A DNA stretch of 64,000 nucleotides from Mactromeris polynyma (taxonomy: Eukaryota; Mollusca; Bivalvia; Venerida; Mactridae). The DNA lies in contig JASFXZ010000016.1 of the NCBI GenBank assembly GCA_032209605.1, forward strand, positions 3,410,001 to 3,474,000, given 5' to 3'. The translations under genes and the position numbers were made by a program. Positions within the stretch are counted from its first letter, which is position 1. Each line of letters starts with the position of its first letter. Of the stretch, positions 1 through 11,044 are shown one piece after another. A model generated the notes under the pieces. That model was not told the DNA's origin. It ran no database searches and saw nothing but the letters and a program-made list of their open reading frames with translations.

Positions 1-27
1 GCTTTCAGCGCTTTGATTACTATAATA

Positions 28-293
28 ATTAAGTCACAGGAGATTGTCAAGAGTTCTCTCCCTTTATCCCTTCTAGAGTTCTCTCCCTTTAGTGCCATAT
101 GTACTCTTGAAGGAATATTTAAGGTTGATGAACTTAACTACATGCATAGAAGACTTAATACACAGGAGATTGTCATGAGTTATTTCCCTTTATCCATTCT
201 AGAGTTATGTCCCTTTGGTACTACATGTATATGTATATGTACTGTAGAAGGGATAAAGGGAAAGAACTCATAACAATCTCCTGTGTATTAAGT
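28..293. mobile_element. Foldback element upstream of an LRRCC1 exon
   Basis: Bases 153-201 and 245-293 form an inverted repeat of about 49 bp per arm with few mismatches; the outer ends read ACTTAATACACAGGAGATTG and its complement. A third, direct copy of the arm lies at about 28-77. The right end is only 15 bp from the acceptor of the exon at 309. This looks like a small foldback or MITE-type element. No coding capacity is seen; the 86-codon open frame across it follows the repeat and is not taken as a gene. Confidence 0.6.
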
Positions 294-308
294 ATTTTGT
301 GCATGCAG

Positions 309-384
309 TAAAGTTCAACAACCCTGGTGTCACAGACTTATACAGCAATATACAGTCTGGACTGGTGTGTGATCAAAAATCAAA
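309..384 (+). CDS. LRRCC1: LRRCC1-like gene, internal exon a (first in window)
   Basis: This 76-base exon is flanked by GCATGCAG and GTAAGT. It holds 24 complete codons (KFNNPGVTDLYSNIQ...) with two bases left over at each end. Its outgoing phase (two bases, AA) fits the next exon at 16758, which supplies one base to make a Lys codon. It would lie between the leucine-rich repeats, upstream of the window, and the coiled coil. No domain is recognisable in the exon itself. Assignment to the gene rests on splice sites, an open frame and phase. An unseen exon in the 16.4 kb intron that follows cannot be excluded. Confidence 0.65.
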
Positions 385-759
385 GTAAGTAATTGAAATG
401 TTTGGTAAATGATGATTTATTGAAGGATTAATTGAAAGTTTGTTTGATTAAGTAGTCTCAGATTGAAGTGAGGTCAGTATCTTGACAGACAGTTTGCTTC
501 TGTCTATGAACATTGATCTCTTCATTTAATCTCCCAACAATGAACATTAAACCTGTCACCATCCAGATGATGCTGTGTGATTGGGTTTTATAAAGTTATC
601 GGTCAATCTCAAATCATGTGTTTTATAATTGAAGGCCTGTAAATGTGTTACTGATGTAAAATATTCAGTTTTAGTGAAAAACTATTCTTAATGAGATTGT
701 GCTCTGTGAGACACGAAAGACTCAGACTACTAAATTGCTGAGTTTGTTTTGATTTTTAT

Positions 760-1092
760 GCCCCGCTTTAAAGATCATGGGAGGACATATTGGTTTGCGC
801 ATGTCGGTTGGTCGGTATGTCTGTCGGTACGTCCGTAACTTTTTTGTTTTCTATCAATAACTCAAAACCCCTTTCATCCACGCATTCATCTCGGATAGCA
901 GAGAAACCCTTTTGATTTTAGGATCAAAGGTCAAGGTCACAGGGGTCAATTGTTCTCAAACCGTTTCCAATCAATAACTCAAGAACCCCTTGACCTATCA
1001 TCCTCAAACTTGGTCCATACAATCATCTTGGGTAGCAGAGGAACCCTATTGAGTTTGGGGTCAAAGGTAAAGGTCACAGGGGGGCATAATGT
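760..1092 (+). repeat. Dispersed bivalve-type repeat (GTCGGT/GTCAAGGTCACAGG family)
   Basis: The segment starts ATGCCCCGCTTTAAAGATCA, has a run of GTCGGT-like words, and contains two degenerate internal units with 'CAATAACTC', 'CTTGG/TAGCAGAG' and 'GGTCAAAGGTCAAGGTCACA'. Related segments occur at 42580-42730 and 50080-50560. No coding function is seen. Mollusc origin is inference. Confidence 0.5.
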
Positions 1093-1117
1093 TTTACAAA
1101 CATCTTTTGTTAAAATA

Positions 1118-1300
1118 CAGTCGGACCTTGTTTATTCAACAACCTTCTATCCGAAACTTGGTATCATCCGAAATGAATATCAGGTCCCTGTGTATCTTTT
1201 TGTATGCATGTCGAATTAAAAATGGGTTATTCGAAATCATGTTTTATTCTAAATTAAATGTTGGCCCCCCATGAATTCGAATGAATGTCAGTTCCGATTG
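1118..1300. mobile_element. MITE family A, copy 1
   Basis: A 183-bp element with terminal inverted repeats CAGTCGGACCTTGTTTATTC and TTCGAATGA...CCGATTG, flanked by TA on both sides. It is non-coding. Two relatives lie at 26627-26803 and 60197-60366 with the same internal words (TTCGAAA, ATATCAGGTCCC, GATGTATCTT). TA target sites fit a Tc1/mariner/pogo-mobilised MITE. Confidence 0.75.
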
Positions 1301-2554
1301 TATTTGCAATGTTGCTATGTTTAATTTTTTAATGTCAGTATAATATCATATGTTTCAACATTACATAGACCCTGTATGTTTTATGCACTTTGTTCAGATT
1401 ATTTTTCATAAACTCCTTTTTGTCCATAATGATCAAAGAGGAGAATTTTATGTGTAACAATGTCTATCAGGTTGGTCCAATTATTATTCCAGTTTCCAGA
1501 TTCTTTGTGTTCCATCTTTCATGTATTCTGTGCAATCACTTATGTTTAACGATATTCTTAGTATGAAATATTTTCTCAAGTCTTTGAAAATGATAGTTAA
1601 ACATAAAATCTTACATGTTAATGACAGTAAAGGTGCTTTCATCAAATTTTCTGTGTCTGAAGTTTATCTAGCAACATAAAAATACAGAAATGTGTCAAGT
1701 ACTATATTCTGATATTTTTATGAATGAAATGATTTATTGTTAAAAAGTATTTTATTATCAGACAAGACATGAATTTTGTGTAGTTATTAATTGAAATGTT
1801 AATTGACAACCAATTAACTCTGTATAAATCTAAATTGAGTAGATAGGATATACAGTGTAAGATATATCGATTTATTCAATTCCGATTTGAAACATTTTAT
1901 TACAAGTAAATAATTGTAATATTACAATTTTTATCATGTAATTTAAATAAGAATTGTGATGGTAGGCTTTGTTAAATACGCTCGCCACCAGGAAATCCTT
2001 TATGAGCGACCATTAATATTAGACTAATTTTAGTTTTCTATTTGTGACAATAATGTAACATTAGGTTCAAGGAAACTTTATAAAACTACATGACTAACTT
2101 TTTTTCTTAATTTGTAAATGGAATTGAACTTGTTTGTATAATTTAAATATAATTTTTCAAGCAAGTTACATAAAACGATTGTTCATGTAATATGTGTTAA
2201 AGGGAGGGACTTCATTGAAAAATGTATACAGTCAACTCTTGTTTTGTCGAATTTTTCAGGACCGTAGAAAATAGTTTGTCTTAAATTGGACATAAACTTC
2301 GGGGGGGGCCGTATTGGTGGTGTTTGGTAAGAAAGACTAGTTTGTGAAAATTGCTTAAATTGCACTCGTAAAGAACTTAAGTATAAGCATTATTAAATCA
2401 CTCATTTTGGTATGTTTACAAACTCTTGGTTTGATCACAATTTTGAACAAATTGACATGTTTGCATTAATAGTCTAACATTTTGCAAAATGATGAAAAAA
2501 TCCTTCCATTGTGTATATAATCGTTAATTAAATGTGCTAAAATACAGGTAAATT

Positions 2555-2667
2555 GTCGCTTTCATCTCAGTGATGTGTGACAAGTCGCTTTCATCTCGGT
2601 GATGTGTGACAAGTCGCTTTCATCTCGGTGATGTGTGACAAGTCGCTTTCATCTCGGTGATGTGTGA
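2555..2667. repeat. 29-bp tandem repeat, ~4 copies
   Basis: The unit GTCGCTTTCATCTCGGTGAT plus GTGTGACAA is repeated four times; the first copy has CTCAG instead of CTCGG. Non-coding. Confidence 0.9.
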
Positions 2668-2892
2668 AAACATTCCTTGCCAGCAGGATATGATACAAAT
2701 GTGTGTTAAATAATAGATGTAAGGTGCGAACTTGTTAAGCGAGACTTCGAAAAAACTTTGAAATAATGGAAAACTTCGAGACCAAAATTTGTCTTAACCG
2801 ACTGAATTTCATATAGAAAAACTTCGAGGTAATGAAAAATTCGTCTTAAGCTTAAGATTGTGGAATATAATTCCTAAATTTAAGTAAAGAGA

Positions 2893-2950
2893 TAATAAAT
2901 TGTTCCAGGGAACACCACATGCACAAGACAATGCCTCCCCACTGAAAAAT
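2893..2950 (-). repeat. Fragment of the repeat that parents the 52-bp satellite
   Basis: The words CAGGGAACACC, CACAAGACAATGCCTCCC match the left flank of the 52-bp array (10955-10995), which reads CAGGGAATACT, CACAAGACAATGCCTCCC. This is a short solitary piece of the same dispersed family in the same orientation. Confidence 0.5.
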
Positions 2951-3776
2951 TTACTGGAATTGTTCTAAGAGTTAAATTGCAATTATTTTTGTTTGAAAAC
3001 AAAACTCCAAAACTCCAAAACTCAAGAACAAAGGTTACCTCACTTTAACACACGTTTTCAAAATGATCGATGTTAATCTTGTTCTTCAGATAGTCAAACC
3101 CCACTTACTTGCACAATTAAAAGAATTATGTATTATAAAATACTGATAAAATAGCAAATAGATCTACATTTTGTAACTGAAAGTATGAAATCTTTTTCTA
3201 TTGGTAATATTTGTTGCCAAAGTATTGGGCAAAAATGCAATGTGACCAAGCAAAGCCACATCGTTATTATTCTGCTCAGTATATTTTTAAATTATTAATA
3301 TTTTGAAGAGATTTTTTAAAAATTGTTTTATAATTTTTTTTAATGAAGAAAGTTTAAGTATATTAAAAAAAATTGTTATAATTTACTTACCTTGAAACTA
3401 TTTTCCAGATAGTGAAAAATTCACTCATTTATTATGTCACACTTTTATATCAAAGTAACATATCTTCATTGCATCACTAGTAGTGAAGACTCATTCAAAT
3501 ACTCTATTGTATTAATATGTTACGTATTCAACTACATGTAGAACAATGCTGATAATATTGAGATGTCTATATATTGAATATTATATAGGTAAATATTATT
3601 CAATATTGGTCTGTCCGATTATGAGCAACAGAATGTTGTTTGTCCTGTCACTCTCTGATACTACTATAATAGTATTTCTGAGTGGTATTGGATACCAGGG
3701 CTGTTACAAGAGACACATACTTTCTCTCCTCTCTCTGTCTCTCCTAGTTGTCACCTTGGAGGCTGTATTTGGTAAA

Positions 3777-3956
3777 GTAAAACCTCAATAATAAGACCAC
3801 ATTTGGGACTCTTGATAACTGGTCTTAATATTAAGGTGGTCTTAATATTGAGGTTGAATAAAGAGCAAAACAGTGAAAATGGACTTGAATTTTGTGTTCT
3901 TAATTTTGAGGTGGTCTCATTATAGAGATGGTCTTTAATTAAGTGAGGGTTTACAG
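3777..3956. mobile_element. MITE family B, uninterrupted copy
   Basis: The element begins GTAAAACCTCAATAATAAGA and ends with the inverted counterpart AAGTGAGGGTTTAC. It is about 180 bp and non-coding, with an internal 'GGTCTTAATATTGAGGT' motif. A second copy at 26953-27478 carries an insertion, so this copy serves as the intact reference. Confidence 0.65.
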
Positions 3957-4084
3957 TAGTTGTTTAGGGTGATCTATTTTACATCAATTGTGAAAAAGGT
4001 GTACAACTTTCTGCCTTTAAGGTAGATGTATGTGGCTGCTCAGGTTGTACTAGTGACGCTACCCACTGGACTACTGTATTCATT

Positions 4085-4265
4085 TCATACGCCCGTTCAT
4101 AGAACGGGACATTATAGCTGCGGCATATGTAAGTTGTCCGATCAATTACTTTAGAAGCATTTGTCCAATCATTACCAAATTTTGTCAGAATGTGTATGGG
4201 CATAAAATCTCGGACAAGTTCGATAACCAGCAATATCGCTCTAGTCACTCGAGAGTTATCGCCCT
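4085..4265. repeat. Probable dispersed repeat with small perfect hairpin
   Basis: The segment starts with the hairpin CCCGTTCATAGAACGGG (7-bp stem, 3-nt loop), followed by text typical of a dispersed repeat. No second copy was found in the window, so the call rests on its look only. Confidence 0.3.
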
Positions 4266-6062
4266 TTAATTATAGAAATTATCTAAAATTTGTCTTATGT
4301 AATCCTTTTTACACTGATTTATTTTCACACTCCTGTGACATAACCGGTAGAATGGGCATATCTTGCGCTAGTTGGCGCTTCTTGTTATACACATCGTTCT
4401 TATTGAGAGTTTTCTAGGCTCACTGACCAATACCTTATTGTGCCTACACTACTGGGGATGTGAAGTTTCAACAGTCCAATTATCTTGCCCAGTAGAACTC
4501 AAACTCAGGACCGCATGACCAAGATCAAATCAGGCCTTCTACCCTGTGCCTTTCTTGATTTATTTTTGTTCAACTCGCAAAGTCATAACCTTATCTGATT
4601 TATTTTATAAGATGTGTGAAAGTTTTACTCTGATAATTGTTTTGAATGATTTGAAAGGTTATTGAAAAGTGATCAAATAAATTTCCCACTTTGACACCAA
4701 AACTTACCTTTATGGTGTGTAGGGAACATACTGAGTCAACCGAAATTCCATAAATGAGCATTAGGAAAATGTATGTGGCGGTGTCGACCTCATAGACACG
4801 GTAATTTACAATGCCTCTCTGTAGCAGCTATAACAAAGATGATGTAGTTGACAACATAAACGAAGTGTCAAAAACAAGCTTAAGTAACGCAATTGAGGCA
4901 GACAAAAAAGCCTCTTAAAGAAAGATTGGTCTTAAAATTTAAATCAGTATTTTAATTATTGTATGCAATTCTTGTTGTCGGGGATAAGGTAAGACTGAAG
5001 TGTGTTACAGACTAATTATCCCATTTTCGGGGCAGGCAAAAACATTGAAATAACGAGTTTTATGGATTTAATACATCTTTAATCTAAAACCGGATTTCTT
5101 GAAATAAATATCTATAAACAGAGTTCAGGAAATTAAAATTGGGATTAATTGACATAAGCTGCATTACCAAATGTTCAGTAATAATAACTCAGATTCACTT
5201 AAATTTAGAGTGACATAATTCTCATCATTATGTGCCAGGACAAGAGAAGATGTTTTAAATAAATTAACCTAAGCAAGTCTTATAATTTACTTTTTTATGG
5301 ACATTCACATCACAATGCCCTTTTTGGAGAAGAAGCTTAAGACATCAGACAAAACTAACCTTGGACATTCTTGTTTATTTCATTATACAGGATAACCTGC
5401 CCATAATGGCACACACTGGTAACAACATGAAATGTCGAATAATGCAGTTTGTCAGATGTAATTGGTTCTCCTTTTTGGTTGAATATCCAAAAGATGACTA
5501 TAAGTGAAATAATATAGGCTACGTAGCATACCATAGAGTTGTTATTTACTGTTCAACAGGAAGGCAAATATGCATAAATATAATATCATATTTCTTCAAA
5601 ACACTATTCAACCATTTAATTTACTGTGTGTCACTATTATGTTAGTACAAGACTTTGTGTTGTAAGTTTATGATGCATATTTCGTTGTTTTTTTATCATA
5701 ATAATTCTTACATAACCAGATGTTATATTTATTGTTTTAATTTAACTTTTAATATTAATTTCTAAAATAGCTGTTCAAAAGCTGACATGTGTCAATTTAA
5801 ATAATGAACATTTAGTTTCATGCTTATAATTCTAATATGTTAAGATTTTATCAATTTCATATAAAGCCATGTGTTTTGGCATGTGACAAACTTTCTTTGT
5901 GATATTATCACTTATTGTTTAGTTGTCATTGTTTGAAACCTTACCATAAATATTTGTGATTGTTTAAATTATTAAGAGTAGACAGTCAATTCCTTAGGCA
6001 AGACTTACTCAATATGTCAAAGTATCTTGACTAGTATATAAGTCTTGGACATTTTTAGTATA

Positions 6063-6352
6063 GCGGATCAGTGGTCCAGTGGTAAAACGCTGGACTTGTA
6101 ATCCAGGGATCGCTGGTTCGATTCCCCGCTCCATCACTGACCGTACTAACAGTCTTTCGGACGAGACTTTAAAAACCGAGGTCCCGTGTATGATGCTTTA
6201 CATCGAGCACGTAAAAGAACCAGGGGTGCTTCTGGAACTGGGGCATCTTCTGTATCATGCACTATCCTCCAAATCTAATATGACTAACATTCTTCCGGAG
6301 GCGTCGCCCATGTGGGAAACCAGTGGCGACGATAAATAAAAGCATATACAAC
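6063..6352 (+). mobile_element. tRNA-derived SINE, copy 1
   Basis: The head folds as a tRNA-like unit with an A-box-like GTGGTCCAGTGGTAAAACGC and a B-box GGTTCGATTCC; the anticodon position reads TGT. The body has no tRNA relation and ends GGCGACGATAAATAAA. A short AGTATA direct repeat may be the target-site duplication. The 86-codon frame across it is a by-product. It is not counted as a functional tRNA gene because of the attached body and the near-identical second copy. Confidence 0.8.
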
Positions 6353-6385
6353 AGTATAAAAACTTAAGAAATAATAAGAAAATTG

Positions 6386-6681
6386 TAGCGGATCCGTGGT
6401 CCAGTGGTAAAACGCTGGACTTATATTCCAGGGATCGCTGGTTCGATTTCCCGCTTCATCACTGACCGTACTAACAGTCTTTCGGACGAGACTTTAAAAA
6501 CCGAGGTCCCGTGTATGATGCTTTACATCGAGCACGTAAAAGAACCAGGGGTGCTTCTGGAACTGGGGCATCTTCTGTATCATGCACTATCCTCCAAAAA
6601 TCTAATATGACTAACATTCTTCTGGAGGCGTCGCCCATATGGGAAACCGGTGGCGACGATAAATAAACGCAAATACAAACA
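6386..6681 (+). mobile_element. tRNA-derived SINE, copy 2, with target-site duplication
   Basis: Nearly identical to the SINE at 6063. The anticodon position reads TAT instead of TGT. It is flanked by a perfect 10-bp duplication AAGAAAATTG at 6376-6385 and 6682-6691, which shows it inserted as a unit by target-primed reverse transcription. It has a short A-rich tail. Confidence 0.85.
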
Positions 6682-6874
6682 AAGAAAATTGAATTTAGAA
6701 ATTTGTACTTTGTGTACAAATAATAATAACATCACTTTGTGTGAATTTACTTTGTGTTAAACTATCTAAAATAATACATTTGTACTTTGTGTACATAATT
6801 AACTTTGTGAAATAATATTTATTATCTTGTGAGAAAAACCTACATATTTGTTATTGGACGAGAATAAAACGTCT

Positions 6875-7711
6875 CAAATTACTTAGAACTTTGTGTTCAT
6901 TTAAACGTTAACAACAGCGGTGGTAGATATTAGACATCGGCATCATCCTGGGAACGGTATACAGTTACAAAACCACCACGGACGTCCACGACAAAAACAA
7001 CACCGTTTCACTGCTTCATAATAATTGGTGGAGAAGAGTGGTAAGATTTCCGTACCTCATCATCGCAAGCGAGAGTATTCCCCATACTTTTGAAGACTGA
7101 CAGCCGGGACCAGAAAACAAAAGGATGCCAATGGATTTAAGACGAGATACGTTGATCCTAAGAGTAAGGCGATTCCCGTTTTGTGGTAGACCAAGGTCTG
7201 CAGTCAACATATTTGAAATGCTGCAAAAGCCAGAATGGCAGAGGATTGGATCCGTGAAATGTGGACGTTGTGGTGAGTCACATGATTTTAATTCTATGTG
7301 TAAAGCAATGCACTGGAGATGCTACAGATGCAGATCATATGGTCATTATTCCAATTTCTGTAAAACAAAGATGAGCACCAATGATCTACCACAAGAAGCT
7401 GTCAAAACAACATCCCCTCAAGAAGAAGATGAATCAGAAGATGAAAGATCTTATGTGTGTTGTTTAATGCCTTTCAATAGTTTAGATAGTGCAAATTTAA
7501 AGAAATTGTGTGAATACAATTCGACTATTGGAAGTTCAAACAAAATTAAAATGTTACAAAGCAAATTACTTAGAACTTTGTGTTCATTTAAACGTTAACA
7601 ACAGCGGTGGTAGATATTAGACATCGGCATCATCCAGGGAGCGGTATACAGTTTCAAAACCACCACGGACGTCCAACGACAAAAACAACACCGTTTCACT
7701 GCTTCATAATA
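6875..7711 (+). mobile_element. Small retroelement: ~150-bp direct repeats around a gag-like ORF
   Basis: Direct repeats of about 150 bp lie at 6875-7024 and 7562-7711. Both run from CAAATTACTTAGAACTTTGT to CTGCTTCATAATAA and differ at only a few sites. The ~540 bp between them encode a zinc-knuckle protein. Just after the left repeat is TGGTGGAGAAGAGTGG, which starts with TGG as a tRNA primer-binding site would. No protease, reverse transcriptase or integrase is present. The layout fits a non-autonomous LTR element of the TRIM or gag-only type. The repeats do not show clear TG...CA ends and no target-site duplication was found, so the class is uncertain. Confidence 0.55.
7125..7598 (+). CDS. 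Gag-like zinc-knuckle protein of the small retroelement
   Basis: This open frame of 157 codons has two cysteine/histidine clusters. One near residue 46 reads CGRCGESHDFNSMC (CX2CX3HX5C, non-canonical). The other, near residue 63, reads CYRCRSYGHYSNFC, a canonical CX2CX4HX4C zinc knuckle as in retroelement nucleocapsid proteins that bind RNA. An acidic stretch (EEDESEDE) follows. The last residues run into the right direct repeat. The capsid part is missing or too diverged to recognise, and the true start is uncertain since upstream sequence may have been lost. It could be a decayed gag fragment or the only protein of a non-autonomous element. Confidence 0.55.
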   Translation: MPMDLRRDTLILRVRRFPFCGRPRSAVNIFEMLQKPEWQRIGSVKCGRCGESHDFNSMCKAMHWRCYRCRSYGHYSNFCKTKMSTNDLPQEAVKTTSPQEEDESEDERSYVCCLMPFNSLDSANLKKLCEYNSTIGSSNKIKMLQSKLLRTLCSFKR

Positions 7712-8807
7712 AAAGAATAACTGGTATTCAATGGAATGCTTGAATTTGGGTTATAAATATTTCTTATGTCCCTTGTTAGCAAGCAGTTACTTGTGAGTTG
7801 TGTAAATACAAGTAACTTTATTAATTATATGTTCAATACAGCGAGAAGCAGATTAACAATAAAAGTCTGATAAAAGAGATGTGAATCACATAATATTAGC
7901 ATGAATGGAACCAACCAAAAGTGTCAGGTGTTCTTTTTGCCAGGCTTCATTTCGTCTGTACTTTCTGGTTATGTTGCATAACATGGGTTATTGGTATGAA
8001 CAAGTGTCCTTACAGGCAGTTTATACTGTATAATTACATGTATGTCTATTTAAGAGACTATTCAACCATGTTTATGTTTGAGCCTGTAGTAAACATTCTG
8101 TGAATGACCCCTGAGCGCTGAATATCTCAAGTAAATAAAACAAATCCAGTCAACAGCCTAAAAAAACAAGAAATTGTTATGTAACAAACATTGATATTAT
8201 CCCCATATGCAACTGTTGTCTGCTGGAATGGGGTAAATGTCCTTAGCTGAAAGGTTTTTGTAAAGGATGTTATTAACAATAAATCACTTTTAATATGACA
8301 TTGTTTAATGTATGATTCTCAAATGAACGCAGTTAAGCATGTTGTTCAACTGCCATATTGTGGGGTAATTATAGCAATAAGTACATATTCTCCTAGCTGT
8401 TTGTGCTCTCTGTGTGTTTACCATAATAATGTTGCTGTCCACAAATTATATCAAAACAAAAGAAATAATGACTATAATATTTACAGAAATTACATTTGTT
8501 TCTCGATCACCATTACAAGGTGCAGTCAATATGTTCCCGGATTGCCTTTTTACTGTTGTCAGTCTTTGGAGAAGAAAAATAGAAAAGTTATCAAAATAAA
8601 GCAAATATAACATTCTACATGACTGTATATATTTTAGATAAAAATCACACATAAAACAGTCATATTTTACAGAGCAAAGAAACATCACTCACGCCGAGCG
8701 GATCACTTATTACAAAAATGACGTACACTTAATATTCGCTCAAGGTTATGACATAAGGGTAGACACAATTGTTAGTCAATGTCATTTGAAAGTATTGCCC
8801 GTTAAAT

Positions 8808-9202
8808 TCAATACATTTTCTGTCTTTTCCACACCATAGATTCTCTCTTTGTTTCAGGGTCATAAAATTTCACTCAAGTTTCATCCGCGGTAATGATATG
8901 ATTTAAGAATCTATCGCCTTCCTTTCTCCAGCGCCGGAGAATATTCTCGGATGCTTCTATCCTGGTTTTCATGTTTTCTTCCGACAAAAGGCGGGGCACC
9001 CATCTTGCACATACTTGTTTTATTGTCACTAATGTCGTCACGACCGGAAACACTTGTGCCAATCAAATACAATTGTCCTCGAAAATTTTCTTAATCCATC
9101 GTCCTTTCATGTTTCTGTAATTCCGGCTCTCACACAAGATTTAATGACTGTCCATTGCTCCGTTCGATCGTTCAACGTTTCTACGCAAGCTAATTTTTCC
9201 AT
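8808..9202 (-). pseudogene. Mariner transposase remnant (N-terminal to first catalytic Asp)
   Basis: On the minus strand, pieces in more than one frame read like a mariner transposase: VCARWVPRLL, a block with SENILRRWRKEGDRFLN, then ITADET, which holds the first catalytic aspartate, and YDPETKRESMVWKRQK before a stop. The second and third catalytic residues are absent. Frameshifts and a stop near the N-terminus show it is dead. No clear terminal repeats were found at about 8696 or 9300. Confidence 0.8.
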
Positions 9203-10924
9203 TGCTTCATAAGATGCTCAATAATCCATTAATTCTGACGCGATGACGGTTGTTGTGCACACGTCTAAAGAAATTACTTTGATGTACCCTCATGTAAATT
9301 GGCACGATAAAACAATGCCAAATTATATACCATAACTAGCGTTAGTAACAGTGGGGAAAATTTGGATATCGTTTATATTTCAAAGTGCAAAGTGCTCAGT
9401 AGCACACGTAATATACTATAATAAATAGCTTTTTCTTTTGAAATTCCGATGCTATGTTATTAATTTTGCTAACAAAAAGTAATACTATAATTAAAATATT
9501 TGCTTGATAAGTTTCGTCATAATCGGACGTCAAGATTATGCAATATATAATCAGTCTGGGAACTTTTTGACTGCATCTCGTAAATTTTACTCTGGTATTT
9601 CAAAGTGTATAACTTGTAAGGTTCTGGCTTCTTCTGACTGCACATTTCTATTTATCTATCAAAAGTGCAAACATCAATTAAATATCAATTACAGAATGTT
9701 TCCACTAAGTTAATTTATTATGTTTTATAGAAAAATTCACCTAGCACAAGACAAAAGAAGATGACAATGTTTGCCTTACTTATAGCATTACGGACACCCA
9801 CTAATAATTCCCAATGGCTTCTATGTGTTGTAAAAGTTTCATGAGTTTGTGAAACTTAATATTATTTTCTGTATTATCATAGGTCAAGGAAACTTGTATT
9901 ATTCACTGAATAAAATGATTTACATCATAGCATAGTATGTTTGAATTGGCTTTATCCAGTATTGTTGTTACATTGGCTAAAACATCTCTAATAAGAGCCA
10001 TTGCAATGTAAAACCGATTGAAAAAATCTTTTTTTATCATATTACTTACAGCCAAAACCTGTAAAATAGCCTGATTATTAAAAAAACTGGAATTTTTTTT
10101 TAAATTTTATTATGTGCAAACATCTTTCTTCAACAAATATGGATTAAAACATTATGAGTTCATTCTTCATAAATGCATGTTTAGTGATGTTGTAACCATA
10201 GGAAATATATTGTTCATGTTTGGTTAATTAAACAAATGAACAAAAAATGAGCATAGTATAACTTTAATGCTATCATAAGTTAAATGTCACAGATGTGTAT
10301 GGTGTGCTTGTGAAATAATGAATGACGTGATTCACTCAGTCTTCGCCTTGCACTCACAGCTGCTTCTATTATGCATTGAAAAAGTTAATTCCTCCGATGA
10401 AATATTGACATGCAGTTTCTGATAATTATAGAATATTACATTATAAAGTTAACATATTGTATTTTTTTAACTCCTTTTTGAAAAATGATAGAAACTCAAT
10501 GATGTCACATTTTTATGATTTTTCCGAACATATGTTTAATTAATTCAGTTAATTATGAACACTGCAAAGTATTTGATGAGCCTTACCTTAGAATCATAGA
10601 ACTTTCCTACGACTTATTTTTGTTTAGTTTTGAGACAAAGATGTTGGATTTGATGGCTTTATTGAATTTACCAAAATGATTACATTGTACATAATATGTG
10701 AAAAAGATCTTAATAGAAATATAGGATTGGTAATATATTTCAAAACTGTTAAAAATTCTCAGGCCTTTGTAGCTGACTTGTCCTAAAATAGCAAAAGAAG
10801 ACACTTAAATATCTCCCATCAGTTTGATTGTCAGAATGAACGGAGGATGAACATAATGCAGTCTGCTGAATTGGCTTTAATACCTTATCACTACAATCAT
10901 GGATACAAACAATGATCAGAGTTT

Positions 10925-11044
10925 ACTCTCTCCAATATCCTCAGAGAGATTAAGTTGTGACAGGGAATACTTTATACACAAGACAATGCCTCCCTACACA
11001 GATTCCTAGGAAAACAACAGTCTAGGCTCTGAGGAGGTGCAAGG
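10925..11044 (-). repeat. Left flank of the 52-bp array: single-copy part of its parent repeat
   Basis: Read on the minus strand, this flank continues from the array with CTCCTCAGAGCC, then a TTGTTTTCC block and TTCCCTGTCACAAC. The same order is seen at 16530-16645 and 27330-27405 after a single 52-bp-like unit. It shows that the array sits inside a dispersed element. Confidence 0.65.

Noticed and set aside
6063..6140. A functional tRNA-Thr gene
   Set aside because: It is fused to a SINE body with a second copy next to it carrying target-site duplications.
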